From Cerrena zonata (lineage: Eukaryota > Basidiomycota > Agaricomycetes > Polyporales > Cerrenaceae): a stretch of DNA of 64,000 nt. How positions within the stretch are numbered: the stretch's first letter is position 1; each line of letters begins with the position of its first letter. Shown here one piece after another: positions 28,399 to 40,049 of this stretch. A model generated the notes under the pieces. It was not told where the DNA came from and did no database searches. It saw only the letters and a list, made by a program, of their open reading frames with translations. The stretch is taken from NCBI GenBank assembly GCA_038087015.1, contig JASBNA010000015.1, forward strand, positions 620,001 through 684,000, in the 5' to 3' direction. The translations under genes and the position numbers were made by a program.

Positions 28399-31300
28399 AT
28401 GTCGATATCTTCCAAAGCATCAGGTGGATCACCGTACCCTCAATCACGGCCTGACCCGTCTTTGACTTCCAATACCGCAACTATTGGACTTTCCAAGAAC
28501 TTGGTTGTCCCAATAACAATCAAATTATGCTACTTACAACCCTCAAAGAAATCCTTACCAAATATCATAAATAACCTTGCATCAAGCTCAGATAAATACT
28601 CAAATCCTTTGATATTTAAAAAACTATCTAATGTCTCAATCAATTCAGAACTTTTGGTTGAATTTCAGGTCTTTGATGGTAATAACAATCCCATTTCCAT
28701 TCCCGTCACATCAAATTATAAATACTTCACTAGTAATCGAAGAATTTGGAACACGATTCATAGGTTACCAGTGACTTACAATCAAGTCTCTGTTGAGTCG
28801 TATATAAAGTTCACAATATTCGAAATCATTGATACCAAAAGATCAATTTTTGGAGTAGGATACTTGTCAATCTTCAATAAAGACACATCCACAGTTCGTA
28901 AAGGTTCATACAAGGTTGCCATACACAAAAATACCGAGAGATGGGACGGTAGAAAAGGGATTGCTCCTAATATAGAATATGGTGATATACCCGGTACAAC
29001 TGACTTGGAACAAAAACTCATTAACTATGAAAATGGTGAGTATCCCAGATCTTCTTGGTTGGATAAACTATCCTTATCAAAAATTGAAAAAGAGCGTAGC
29101 TTGAGTTTAAAAAATGCATTGTCTTACGACTACTATAGACATACTAAAAACGATGTTGAGAAAACCCATGCGAATACGGATGATGACAAAAGAGATAACA
29201 ATGATGATGATGATGATTTATATTATATCTATATCGAATTACCAAACTTTGAATTACCAATCGTATATTCTGATGAGACGTACCAAACTCCAAACTTTTT
29301 GAAGAACATGAAAGTCGAAGATAACTTGACAGCTATTGATGCTGGTTCCAATACAAGTGTTATAATTAACTCAATGGATATACCAATGTTGAAAACTTCA
29401 AACAATTTGAAGGTCTATGATCCCGATTTTGATAATTCGGTCTTACAAAATTTGAGCATGAAAAATTTCGACAGTGATAACGGCGTTACAGAGAATACTA
29501 ACACGCTTCACAATCTTCAACTTGACCCAATTGAAGTTAAATATCACAAATTAGAAAGAAACATCAATAATAACTCAATTTTGGATAAAGAATTAAAGCC
29601 TACGCCTCAGATCAGAGACGAATTATTAAGAATTTTACAGAAACCTTCTAATATTGAGTTAACAGATGTTGAGAAAAATTTAATTTGGAAATTTCGTTAT
29701 TACTTCTCCAAGAATAACTCCATCGCTACGGCGTTATTAGATGAAACAACTAATGATGCTCCAGTTCAAGCTACATCAACCACTCGCAGTACGAAAACTG
29801 TTTTTGACCAAAGTTTTTAAAATCTATCAATTGGGATAATGATTATGAATTAGATCATGCATTTAATGAAATTATTCCAAATTATTGGACTGTGGATAAA
29901 ATACAAATCGGTGATGCATTAGAATTATTAAGTAGCTATTTCAATCCTTATACGTTAACTTCAGAATTGAGACGAAGAGCTACTAATACAAACCAAGGCA
30001 ATGGTACCAACCATGATCAAATGGCTACTGATGAATCCAAGTTTCGTAAGGTTTTCAAATACGTCATTTTCTTGAGGAAATTTGCTGTTGATCGTTTAAG
30101 ATTGGCCAATGGAGAAGAACTTTTGTTATATTTACTTCAATTAGTTCAAGCATTGAAGTATGAATCAATCATATTTGAAAAATCTTCAAAGTATCTTGCG
30201 AATGATCCACTTGATGAATATTCGATAGAATCAGGTTCGTCTTCCCTAGAGGGAGAAGAATCATTACTGAAACTACCCTTGGCTACATTTTTGATTGATA
30301 AGTCCATTGAGATTGAGAAATTAGGTAATTTCTTTTATTGGTATGTTAAGGTAGAAAATGAAGACCAAATTAATAGTCCGTCAACGAGACCTACTAAGAT
30401 ATACTCTCTTGTTCTTAATAGATACATCGAAAGTCTTAAGAGACACTCTTCTGTTAATAAATTGCCAAATTATAATCATTTGAAAAGGCAAATTTGGTTT
30501 ATCAAAAAGCTTACAAATCTAGTGGAACTTTTGAGAACAACATTTAAGAAGAACGAAGCTACCGCTAAAAAGGTTCAATTTCTAAGAGAATATCTCGCAG
30601 ATGCTTCTAATGAATTACTTAAATTTCCGGAGCCTTTTCCATTACCGCTAGATCCATCTGTCATAATTACTGGTTGCTATCCTAATGAGTCCTCAGTATT
30701 CAAGAGTTCTTTAGCACCTTTGAAAATCACATTCAAAACGATTCAGACCAGCAAAGACGGACATTCATCTCAAATATTTGGTCGCAAAAATAACAAGTAT
30801 GGCAAATTTCCTCTAATGTTCAAAATTGGGGATGATTTGAGACAAGATCAATTAGTCATCCAAATTATTAATTTGATGGATCAATTATTGAAAAATGAAA
30901 ACCTTGATTTGAGGTTAACACCTTATAAAATTTTGGCAACAAGTCCTATTGCGGGTCTTATACAGTTTGTACCTAACGATACCCTAGATACGGTCTTATC
31001 TCAGTCTTATCCAGCTTCTCTTACTCATTCAAATCTGCCTGGCTCAGAAATGAATGGGATCCAGAGGGCAGCAACCATAAACTTAGCATCTCACGTCAAT
31101 AATGAATTGGCGGTATCAAATAATGGAATCATGAGTTTTTTAAAGTTACACTCGAGAGAGTTGCAAACTGCAGAGCCCGAGGCTACAAGTGTTCTCGGTA
31201 ATTCCAAGACATTAAACCAAAGAAGTCAGCAACAACATGTCATTACCTCTAATTTGGGTGTATCCTCTATTGTGATGGATAACTATGTGAAATCCTGTGC

Positions 31301-31775
31301 TGGTTACTGTGTTATTACATATTTATTAGGTGTTGGTGATCGCCACTTAGATAACCTTCTTTTATCCCCCAATGGGAAATTTTGGCATGCTGATTTCGGA
31401 TATATATTGGGTAGAGATCCCAAGCCATTCCCTCCATTGATGAAATTACCGATTCAAGTGATAGATGGAATGGGAGGTCTTAATCATGAAAATTTCAACA
31501 TATTCAAAAGTTATTGCTTCATTACATATACAACATTAAGAAAAAATAGTAACTTGATTTTGAACTTGTTTCAATTAATGTTGGATGCCAATATTCCTGA
31601 TATTAAGATTGATCCTAAAAGGGCTGTTGAAAAGGTTCAAGAAAAGTTTTGCTTAGAAATGACTGAAGAAGAAGCAATTCTACATTTCCAAAATCTTATC
31701 AATGACAGTGTGAATGCCTTCTTACCCGTTGTAATTGATAGATTACACAGTTTAGCACAATATTGGAGAGCCTAA
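28399..31775 (+). CDS. VPS34: Class III phosphatidylinositol 3-kinase Vps34, frameshifted
   Basis: Makes PI3P on endosomes, vacuole and autophagosomes, working with Vps15 and Vps30. In order: C2 domain (residues about 30-270), helical PIK domain with DELLRILQKPSNIELTDVEKNLIWKFRY, then the kinase: KIGDDLRQDQLV near residue 810, catalytic loop GVGDRHLDNLLLSP, HADFGYILGRDPKPFPP and the end LHSLAQYWRA, matching family termini. One base is missing in the T5 at 29814-29818, between C2/PIK halves. The ATG at 28399 is the first one. At about 1,125 residues it is longer than S. cerevisiae Vps34 (875): extra Ser/Asn/Gln-rich sequence lies between ATSPIAGLIQFVPND and SIVMDNYVKSCAGY inside the kinase domain. 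Confidence 0.96.
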
Positions 31776-31796
31776 GATCAGTATATATTAGGTTAT

Positions 31797-32531
31797 TTAA
31801 TCCAGCTTTTTATGAGGTTTAGTTCCTTTGTATTTATCTCTAAAGCTCCTAGTAGCAAAAGTATATAAAGCTGATACCAAACCAAAAGGAGGGAAATAAT
31901 CGAGCAAGGTATAGAGCATACCTGGTCTTATCTCATGAACTATTGAATCAATTGAATCTTGTAAGTCTTTTTCCTTTTTGCTATTGTCTATGACCAAGTC
32001 AGCCCTATAGTTTCTCTCTTCATTTGACATCTGGCTATCAATTCTCTTATTGGCATCGTCCTCCGACAACTCTGGATTCCTAAGCTTTAATCTTTCAATT
32101 TGTTTAATTCTCTCACAAGATACAGTAATTACTAACCCACAGAGACGATGCATAGTGGCTTCAAACAACAAAGGTACATCTAGTATAACAATATCGTTAA
32201 AGCTAATATATGCTTTGAATAGTTGCCAAAAGATCTCTTTTCTAACAGCTGGATGGACAATTGAATTCAACTTGGATAAATTAACCTTATTCCCAAAAAC
32301 AGCCTTACCCAAAGCTGGTCTATTTAATGAGCCATCACTTTCGCTGACTAGATCAGGTACTTCATCCCCAAATGTTTCAATAATTCTTTGATAAGCTTTT
32401 CTTCCTGGATTTACCACCTCTTTTGCAATCACGTCAGCATCAATCACACTAATATTATACTTATCCTTCAAGGTGGTTGACACTGTAGATTTCCCGGTAG
32501 CAATACCTCCTGTCAACCCAACAATCAACAT
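31797..32531 (-). CDS. CAB5: Dephospho-CoA kinase
   Basis: Last step of coenzyme A synthesis: ATP-dependent phosphorylation of dephospho-CoA. The P-loop GLTGGIATGKST is at residues 5-16, then VIDADVIAKEV, ILDVPLLFEA and RNPELSEDDANKRIDSQMS, all characteristic. The frame is open for 27 codons upstream, but the ATG at 32531 gives MLIVGLTGG, the conserved start. 244 residues, with a short C-terminal hydrophobic part (YFPPFGLVSALYTFA) as in Cab5. Convergent with VPS34 (21 bp apart) and divergent from PAN5. Confidence 0.95.
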   Translation of the reverse strand: MLIVGLTGGIATGKSTVSTTLKDKYNISVIDADVIAKEVVNPGRKAYQRIIETFGDEVPDLVSESDGSLNRPALGKAVFGNKVNLSKLNSIVHPAVRKEIFWQLFKAYISFNDIVILDVPLLFEATMHRLCGLVITVSCERIKQIERLKLRNPELSEDDANKRIDSQMSNEERNYRADLVIDNSKKEKDLQDSIDSIVHEIRPGMLYTLLDYFPPFGLVSALYTFATRSFRDKYKGTKPHKKLD

Positions 32532-32726
32532 ATTGTGCTTTACTATCTGTTGGTGAGGAGCTTCAGATAATAGACTGCGATTCTTCACTAAATCGCATAA
32601 AACACAGTACACTGACAGAGAAGACAGAAAAAAAAATCAGGTTGAAAAATTGAAGATTATTCTACGAAGACATAGTCAGAGTAGCTCACATAGCTAGTCC
32701 ACAGGTATAATAGCTCAAACAACGCT

Positions 32727-33824
32727 ATGTCAAGCCGTATTTATGTGCTAGGAGCAGGATCCATGGGATCTTTACTTGCACATGAGTTGAGACAATCGGC
32801 TCCAGAGATTGCAAATCCAACATTATTATTCAAAGGAGAACAACGACTAAGAGATTTCATAGCACACGAGTCGAAAATTACAGTTATAAGGCAGAAAGGA
32901 GAAAACATATTCAAGTCAGAAAGTCAATTAGCTGCTGGCTGGCAACCTCCAATGTCCAGGGAAGGCATTCCTTCTCACATTGATAACTTGATAGTTGCAA
33001 CTAAAACGTATCTGACGGAAGCAGCATTACGACCATACATTGGTAATTTGAGTTCTAATTCTAATGTTCTTTTCCTTCAGAATGGTATGGGCGTTGCTGA
33101 TGATTTGAGAAGAAAATTCTGGCCGTCAAGTATCAATAGGCCCAACTTTTTCCAGATAATCAGTACTCATGGTGCCTATAAAGCACTGCCTAATGTTGTC
33201 CATCATGTTGGTTTGGGAAAGCTTTCTATAGGATACATTCCAAAGCACAGACACTCACTCCAAAGTGATGAGCTTAAATTAGATGGAAATTTGAAAAACT
33301 CCCCCAAAATCATTGAATTACTTACAGAATCAAAGAATTTGAATGCATCATACATTAAGCACAACCCCCTTTTATTGGTCCAAATGGAAAAGTTGGTGGT
33401 TAATGCATGTATCAATCCTCTTTCAGCAGTTCTAGATTGTTTGAATGGTGACTTGTTATATGGTAACAAAACTTTCGAATTGATGAAAAAAGTGGTTCAA
33501 GAGGCTGTTGATTGTTTCAAAGCCGAGTATTCATTTATAAAATTCGACCCACAGAGCAGTAGCTTTTTAGACGTGGGGAGGCTTTTAAACACTGTCCTTG
33601 ATGTTTGTAAACTTACTGCCTCTAACAGTTCATCAATGAGGGAAGATGTGAGACACTTAAATAGAACTGAAATTGATTGGATCAATGGATACATTGTTAA
33701 ACTAGGTACCAGACATCGTATTCCAACTCCGGTCAATCGTTTATTGATTTCGATGGTGAACAATAAATTGAGTATAGAGCAGTCGATCGAACTTAGTTCT
33801 ACACAGATCGATAAAACAAAATGA
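32727..33824 (+). CDS. PAN5: 2-dehydropantoate 2-reductase (ketopantoate reductase)
   Basis: NADPH-dependent reduction of ketopantoate to pantoate in pantothenate synthesis. The Rossmann motif VLGAGSMGSLLAHEL is at the N-terminus; FLQNGMGV is the family NG-motif; KLVVNACINPLSAVLDCLNG carries the catalytic-Lys/Asn helix; NSSSMREDV and the closing TEIDWINGYIVKLG match the C-terminal dimer signature. 365 residues, intact. It is divergent from CAB5, so the first and last parts of CoA synthesis share one 195-bp promoter. Confidence 0.92.
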   Translation: MSSRIYVLGAGSMGSLLAHELRQSAPEIANPTLLFKGEQRLRDFIAHESKITVIRQKGENIFKSESQLAAGWQPPMSREGIPSHIDNLIVATKTYLTEAALRPYIGNLSSNSNVLFLQNGMGVADDLRRKFWPSSINRPNFFQIISTHGAYKALPNVVHHVGLGKLSIGYIPKHRHSLQSDELKLDGNLKNSPKIIELLTESKNLNASYIKHNPLLLVQMEKLVVNACINPLSAVLDCLNGDLLYGNKTFELMKKVVQEAVDCFKAEYSFIKFDPQSSSFLDVGRLLNTVLDVCKLTASNSSSMREDVRHLNRTEIDWINGYIVKLGTRHRIPTPVNRLLISMVNNKLSIEQSIELSSTQIDKTK

Positions 33825-33888
33825 TTTGTCTTCTTGTCTATTTAGATTAGTTATGATGATTCTAATGTACATTATTGTAAATTTAAAC

Positions 33889-35245
33889 TCAATCCATGTT
33901 TTGAATCGTGGTGGATGCTATGTTTTTCATATCACGATATAGCATTCCGATTGTTTTCTTTCGAGCCATATATTCACTTCCGTCGTCATTGGAGAATTCC
34001 AACTTGGTATTTTTATCGCAAATGAAGATAACTTTTTCGAGAATTTTCGATATCAAGATGTTGGTGTTCCTTTTATACCCTGATCCATCTGAATACCCAT
34101 TAATTAAGGCTGCTAGCTTCCTCGATTCATGAGGTATGTTTTCTTGAAGCACTGCAAAGGCTACTTCTGTTCTAAACGAGATACCAGACAGTGCATTAAT
34201 AGTATAATCACCGTAGTAGTCATACTCTTTTAAAAAATCAACCTGACTTGGCTTCAACAAGGGGATAATGTAATCTGTTATGTCTAGATAGTTCCAGCTA
34301 TTTTCTGGTAAAGTAAACCCATATTCACAAAGTAAGAAAACATTACTGTGTGGACCGTAACTAAAGAATAATTGTTGCCCTTTCTCGTACCTACTTGTTG
34401 TGTAAACCAGAAAACCGGATACGTCTATTTTTATTCCACATTGATCGTCACAGGAATGATTCAAAATATCAACGTAGGGTGCCATGGTGAAGTTATCGTC
34501 TTTATTCTTGCTTTGGGGAATGTTCATATACAAGCAACGTGAATTTATACACATCCAAACCCATAAATATTTATCTTTAGGTAGATACTCCGATTCTATG
34601 ATTTCATCAGACGATATATCCAATTTTTTTGCAATCAAGGATTTTACAACTTTGAAATCAGACGCAAATCGTTTGAGTATGACACCTGTGTGTTTTTTAA
34701 CGGTTTTCGGGAGTAGACTGATTAATTCTTCGTGATGTTCTACCTTCATAACTTCCCAAATTAAAGGACTGAGAATGAAATCATCAACTGATGGTAAAAC
34801 GTCTATAAAAGGCTTCCAAAAAGAGTTCTTACCCCTCTGAGATTCAAATAATAAATATAATGACATCAATTGAACGCTTGACAAGTCAAGGAGCTCTTCT
34901 AACAGTAACTTTGTGTAAATATCAGTGAATTTATCCTGGATCTTGTCACTATTATAAGGCACATATATATTAAGATAATGAGCTTCGGTCAACTTTATCT
35001 GATCATTATGCTTAGACTATGTGACGTATTATCGAGTTGGAATTCAAAAGAAAAGAATGAGGAATCTTGATGATGTTCTCATTCCTATTAATTGGACTTG
35101 ATGCTCCTAAACCTCTACCAGTTGATTGGAAATTTTCAATAGTCAATTTCGGCGATATGAAGGAATGGGAAGAAGGATTCGCAACCTCCTCCTCTCCAGT
35201 GTTATTGATCCACTTAAGTAACCTTTCCACCTTCAAGTCTGACAT
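33889..35245 (-). CDS. SET-domain protein lysine methyltransferase, frameshifted
   Basis: A Rubisco-LSMT type SET protein, most likely modifying a ribosomal protein or elongation factor. The N-terminal part reads ISPKLTIENF and GRGLGASSPI, the split-SET start; after a long helical insert come APYVDILNHSCDDQ (NHS motif, SAM binding) and LFFSYGPHSNVFLLCEYGF with the catalytic Tyr; the C-terminus is the substrate-binding helical domain. A one-base shift near 35017 (extra base) separates the first 77 codons from the rest. Start ATG at 35245. Intact length about 452 residues. Which of the Rkm/Efm1-type enzymes it is cannot be decided by eye. Confidence 0.85.
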
Positions 35246-35450
35246 GTCAACTGTTACTCTAAACTATCTTCAGTTAGTCATATGAATCTATGAGAAGAAC
35301 AGGAAAAAAAAATTGCATCAAGATGTAACGGTCTTTCTGATTTTTTTCTATTGAGCGTGTTTTTCAAGACTTTGTTTTGAAAGCATCACTAAGTTATAAA
35401 TCATATAGTAATACTTTGATAAAACTCCTTGATATGCAAAGCAAAGTACA

Positions 35451-37305
35451 ATGAAAGTACTTTGTGTTGCCGAAAAGCCGTCAATTGCAAAAGAAGTATC
35501 GAAAATATTATCTGGAGGCTCCTTTTCGGTGAGGAACAGTAATAATAAGTACATCAAATATTTTGATTTCAAGTATAATTTCCCACAATTAGGAGTATGT
35601 GATGTTACAATGACGGCGGTGTTGGGGCCACGTTACCAACTTTGACTTTCGGTCCTCAATTTGGCTGGAACTCGTGTCCCCCAGGAAGATTGTTTGCGGC
35701 ACCAATTAGCACTATGGTAAGTCATCAAGATGTTTATAAAAATCTTTCTATTGAAGGAAGAAACGCGTCAAAATTGATGATCTGGACCGATTGTGATCGA
35801 GAAGGAGAGTATATTGGATTCGAGATATTAGAAACTGCTAGAAAAAACAATAGTAGACTCACTCTCGAGAATACCTGGCGGGCCCAGTTTTCACATTTGG
35901 AAAGGAACCATATTTTGCAAGCATCTCGCAATCCCATTCAATTGGATATTAACTCAGTGAGGGCCGTGGAATGTCGTATGGAGGTTGATTTAAGATGTGG
36001 GATAAGTTTCACAAGATTCTTAACTGATCTATATAAGGGTCAAAGTTTAATTGGTGAAAAAGAGGTGATATCTTATGGTACTTGTCAGTTTCCTACTCTT
36101 GGATTCGTTGTTGATCGTTATATTAGAGTTAAAAATTTTGTGCCGGAGCCATTTTGGTACATAATTGTTGATATAAAGAAAAACGACCAAAAGGTTGGGT
36201 TTCTGTGGGTGAAAGGTCATTTCTTCGATAGAGCCTACGTAACATTATTATACCAAAAAGCCCTCAAATCACCGAATGGAAAATCGTGAGTTTAACCAAG
36301 AAACCAACTAGTAATTGGAGACCCCTACCATTAACTACTGTTGATTTACAAAAAGACGCATCAAGAATCTTTAAAATGAGTGCTAAAAGAGCTTTGGACG
36401 CAGCTGAAAAATTATATAATAAAGGTTTCGTATCATATCCTAGAACTGAAACTGATCGTTTCCCTGCGGCAATGAATCTAAAAGATGTCATTGAAAGACA
36501 AACCTCCAGTAATAAATGGGGATCTTATGCAAAAGAACTACTAGAACTGAAATTCAGATCCCCCAGGTCGGGGTCTCATGATGATAAAGCGCATCCTCCA
36601 ATCCATCCAGTTAAATACGCTGAATTAACACAATTGAATGGCGATGAGAAAACTATTTATGAATATATTGTTAGAAGGTTTTTAGCCTGCTGTTCCGATG
36701 ATGCTAAAGGTGAACAAACAACTGCAACTTTGAAATGGGGGGACGAGCTTTTCACAGCTAATGGCTTAATGGTTTTGGCCAGAAACTATTTGGATATTTA
36801 CATTTATAATAAATGGGAATCATCAAAACAGTTACCTCCTTTAGAACAAGGAGAAGAAGTAAATATAACCAACGCTAAAATGAAGGATGGGAAAACTTCA
36901 CCACCGCTGCACATGACTGAATCCGAATTAATTGCATTAATGGATGCAAATGGAATTGGAACCGATGCAACCATTGCTGAGCACATTGAGAAAATTCACA
37001 GTAGAAATTATGTTACTAAAATTAAACAAGGTAATGTTGAATATATATTACCAACGGATTTAGGAATGGGTTTAATAGCGGGATTTGACGAAATGGATTT
37101 CGTTGATAACATATCGCTATCGAAACCCTTCTTAAGAAAAAATTTAGAAATCGGTTTACAGGAAATAGTCGAAGGCCGTAAAACCAGGCAACAAGTTGCA
37201 AGTGAAATGGTGGAACTCTACAAAAATGCCTTTGTATTGTGCAATCAAAATTCCGGCAATTTGGTTCAAAAGTATTTAGAGATACGCAATAGAAACGTAC
37301 AATAG
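35451..37305 (+). CDS. TOP3: DNA topoisomerase III, frameshifted
   Basis: Type IA topoisomerase that works with Sgs1 and Rmi1 to resolve recombination intermediates. The TOPRIM domain starts MKVLCVAEKPSIAKEV with the catalytic Glu and has MIWTDCDREGEYIGFEI; then FSHLERNHILQASRNP, YGTCQFPTLGFVVDR, and the active-site tyrosine in GFVSYPRTETDRFP; later GSHDDKAHPPIHP and MDANGIGTDATIAEHI. It ends without extra zinc fingers, like yeast Top3. Three one-base shifts: near 35624-35629, near 35647 and at AAA 36266-36268. About 618 residues intact (S. cerevisiae 656). Confidence 0.95.
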
Positions 37306-37512
37306 AAGTAGTTGGGACCTGACAATGTACACGGAACTTATCAGGTGAGTATGTATTTAATAGAGAACTGTATTATAGTACTAAATCTTTTTCCTCATGC
37401 AATTGCTTATCTACTCGCTACAAAAAAAAAAAAAAGATAAGAACGGTGAGTATAAAATCCACGGAATATCGGCCGGTCAGACCAGCTTGGTTTAAATGAG
37501 CTGTAGACAAGC

Positions 37513-39147
37513 ATGACAGTTAAGGAGCCAACATATCTTCAAATTGCCAGTCAAAAACGAGCTGAGCGTGATCAAAATTTCAAGAAGGAATGGTTAATTC
37601 CAAAGTCTGAACTACCGGATTTGACTGACGTGAGCGATTGGATTACGAGTTCGGGGTACCTTTCGGCGAAAGAAATTGAAATCACTGAATCTAATGCTGG
37701 TGAAATCGTGGAGAACATTTCTAACCAGGTTTGGTCAAGTTTCGAAGTGACCCTGGCATTTTGTCATCGAGCATCGATTGTTCATCAGCTTACCAATTGT
37801 CTTTCTGAGGTATTTTTTGATGAAGGATTAAAGCAGGCAATGGAGTTGGATGAATATCAAAAAGCCACCGGGAAGACTCTTGGGCCTTTGCATGGCTTGC
37901 CAATCTCTATAAAGGATAATTTCAATATAAAGGGACAAGCATCAACGGTTGGAATTGTTAATTTTTCATTCAATCCAAAGAAAAAATTCGAAGAAGATGC
38001 CGTTTTGGTTAAAATGTTAAGAGAATTAGGAGGGGTATTCTACGTGAAGACCAACGTTCCAGTAGCAATGATGATGCCCGAAACCACTAATCATATTTAT
38101 GGTAATACCACCAATCCTTTAAACCGTAATTTAAGTGCTGGAGGATCATCAGGAGGGGAAGTTGCTTTGCTAGCATGCAAAGGATCACCAACGGGGGTAG
38201 GTACTGATATTGGAGGAAGTCTCAGAATACCTGCCTCGTTTACCAATGTTTATACGTTGAAGCCGACATTTGGTAGATTCCCAACTTACGGAGCCCGGTC
38301 AGGATTGCCTGGCTTAGAGAGTGTCAACAGTGTCAACGGGCCGTTATGTCCTTCATTGGAGACGATGGAGTTTTACTGTAAGCACTTGATTGGACACGAG
38401 CCGTGGTTGTATGATGCTAAGGTGAACGAAATCCCATGGAGGAAAGTTGAATTGGACTCAAAGTTGAACATCGCTATTTTAGAAGACGATAAAGTAGTCA
38501 GACCTACACCCCCAATCTTACGCGGGGTTAATATCGTGAAAGAAGGTTTGCTCAAGGCCGGTCATGAAGTAATTGAATGGGAGCCAACCGATCATTTAGA
38601 GTTGTCCAAGATCATTACTTCATTTTTCACTAGTGACGGTGGTATCCATGTTAAAAGGGAAACAGAAACTACCGGTGAGCCGTTTTTCCCGTACATGAGA
38701 ATGTACGGTACCACTCCCGAGATGAAAGTAAGTGAGTTGTGGGCACTACAAGCAAGAAGAACCAGCTTGATCAAGGACTATTTAGAACGGTGGAATGCAA
38801 CCAAGTTGAAAACCAAGAATGGTAAACCAATCGATGCTATTATAATGCCGGCCACCCCGTTCGCCGGGAGTCCTAACAGTAAATTCCACGATTATGTGGG
38901 ATACACCTCGCCATTCAACTTGTTAGACTACACCGTCGGTGTTTTCCCGGTTACAAGAGCTGACCAGGACATTGACTTGAAAGAAGCCCGTGGCTTGTTC
39001 TACGGGGAAACCGATGAGAAGATCTGGGGCGATTACAACCCACAAGAGACCCATGGCGGTGCTGTTTCACTACAGTTAATCGGACGCAAGTACCAGGAAG
39101 AAAAAGTCATTGAAATGATGAAACTAGTGAGAGATCTCATCAGCTAG
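37513..39147 (+). CDS. Amidase (amidase-signature family, acetamidase-like)
   Basis: 544-residue amidase-signature hydrolase, resembling fungal acetamidases and yeast Amd2. The Lys of the Ser-cisSer-Lys triad lies in GLPISIKDNFNIKG; the glycine-rich block LSAGGSSGGEVALLACKGSP has the cis-Ser; the nucleophile Ser is in GTDIGGSLRIPASF. The C-terminus has DAIIMPATPFAGSPN. No targeting signal was seen. Codon 81 is CTG in EVT-x-AFCHRA, where Ser is plausible. The second half has more GC-rich codons than the neighbouring genes (from about 38780). The frame is intact. Physiological substrate unknown; use of simple amides as nitrogen source is inferred. Confidence 0.88.
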   Translation: MTVKEPTYLQIASQKRAERDQNFKKEWLIPKSELPDLTDVSDWITSSGYLSAKEIEITESNAGEIVENISNQVWSSFEVTLAFCHRASIVHQLTNCLSEVFFDEGLKQAMELDEYQKATGKTLGPLHGLPISIKDNFNIKGQASTVGIVNFSFNPKKKFEEDAVLVKMLRELGGVFYVKTNVPVAMMMPETTNHIYGNTTNPLNRNLSAGGSSGGEVALLACKGSPTGVGTDIGGSLRIPASFTNVYTLKPTFGRFPTYGARSGLPGLESVNSVNGPLCPSLETMEFYCKHLIGHEPWLYDAKVNEIPWRKVELDSKLNIAILEDDKVVRPTPPILRGVNIVKEGLLKAGHEVIEWEPTDHLELSKIITSFFTSDGGIHVKRETETTGEPFFPYMRMYGTTPEMKVSELWALQARRTSLIKDYLERWNATKLKTKNGKPIDAIIMPATPFAGSPNSKFHDYVGYTSPFNLLDYTVGVFPVTRADQDIDLKEARGLFYGETDEKIWGDYNPQETHGGAVSLQLIGRKYQEEKVIEMMKLVRDLIS

Positions 39148-39467
39148 GCAATTGTTGCAAAAAAAATCCCTCTAACATCGGATATGTCATTGCAACCACC
39201 GAAAAGTTCGTACTTTTTTTTTGCCTTTTTTGCCTGTTCGCAAAGCAGAAAAAAAAATCTTCGTAATTGAAGAGTTTTTATCGGCGAATAAAATTCGTAA
39301 AGTCATAATGGTATTAAGGTTAAATGAATATGAAATAAGTGGAAATGTAACTAGCGAACATCGGGGCATTGGCAGATAGGGGCATGGATATATATATATA
39401 TATATATATATACGTATGAGCATGTATGAGTTAGACCATAAATGTAGTGTAGTCTCTGAGGTTAAAA
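39148..39467. other. Intergenic with (AT)n tract
   Basis: 320 bp between the amidase and the small zinc protein, with A7-T7 tracts and a 25-base pure AT dinucleotide run at 39388-39412 some 55 bp before the next ATG. No gene. Confidence 0.6.
39388..39412. repeat. AT dinucleotide microsatellite
   Basis: Twelve uninterrupted AT units. It may serve as the TATA region of the gene starting at 39468. Confidence 0.9.
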
Positions 39468-39812
39468 ATGACAGCTTTAGGGTACCTTGAACATGTTAGT
39501 GAAGATGCAGAGACCCATCCCAGCCGATTGATTCGATGTAAGCGGTGCTATGCCAATTTGTTTGTTGGCGATAGTTATTTGAAGTACCAAAGTGATGGTA
39601 AGAAATTATACATAAGGTTTAAGGATTTGATTAATGAAGAGGAGAGTGAGTTGGTGAAGGAGATTGAGTTCCATTGTAATAATTGCCAGGTATTAATTGG
39701 ATTTCAAATCAAGGAAAAACCCCAGAACAATGAGTTGGGGGATTTTCTAGGAGGGTTATATAATATTGAAAACGATATTAATTTAAATTTACAAAAATAT
39801 CAAATAGTTTGA
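39468..39812 (+). CDS. Small zinc-binding protein with CxxC pairs, Yippee/Mis18-like
   Basis: 114 residues. Two CxxC knuckles, IRCKRCYANL (Cys24/27) and FHCNNCQVLIGFQI (Cys70/73), are spaced as in the beta-tent fold of Yippee, Mis18 and cereblon proteins; the second is followed by the hydrophobic-Gly-hydrophobic strand typical of that fold. Between them is a beta-rich segment (YLKYQSDGKKLYIRFKDLI). The acidic C-tail is not conserved with any family I recognise. It does not look like the Moh1 Yippee protein of S. cerevisiae beyond the zinc pattern. Frame intact, ATG at 39468. Function unknown. Confidence 0.65.
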   Translation: MTALGYLEHVSEDAETHPSRLIRCKRCYANLFVGDSYLKYQSDGKKLYIRFKDLINEEESELVKEIEFHCNNCQVLIGFQIKEKPQNNELGDFLGGLYNIENDINLNLQKYQIV

Positions 39813-40049
39813 ATGAGGACCACGAACTAATTGATGGGTTGAAGCAAATTTCATTTAAGATCAAGTATCAGAGCATAAAATATTATTGAGAAATTGCAGT
39901 ACTAGTTTTTTAAATTACTGAGTAGGCATTTAGTTTGCATTTTTAGCATTACATATTTTAATTACCAGTTAAATAATGTGTATAAGAATATAAAATATTA
40001 AAGAAAGATATAAGGAAGAACTAAAAGTGAAAGAGCTAATTTCTCATAA

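Noticed and set aside
35642..36289. TOP3 pieces as separate genes
   Set aside because: Consecutive pieces each continue the topoisomerase III alignment; they are one gene with one-base shifts.
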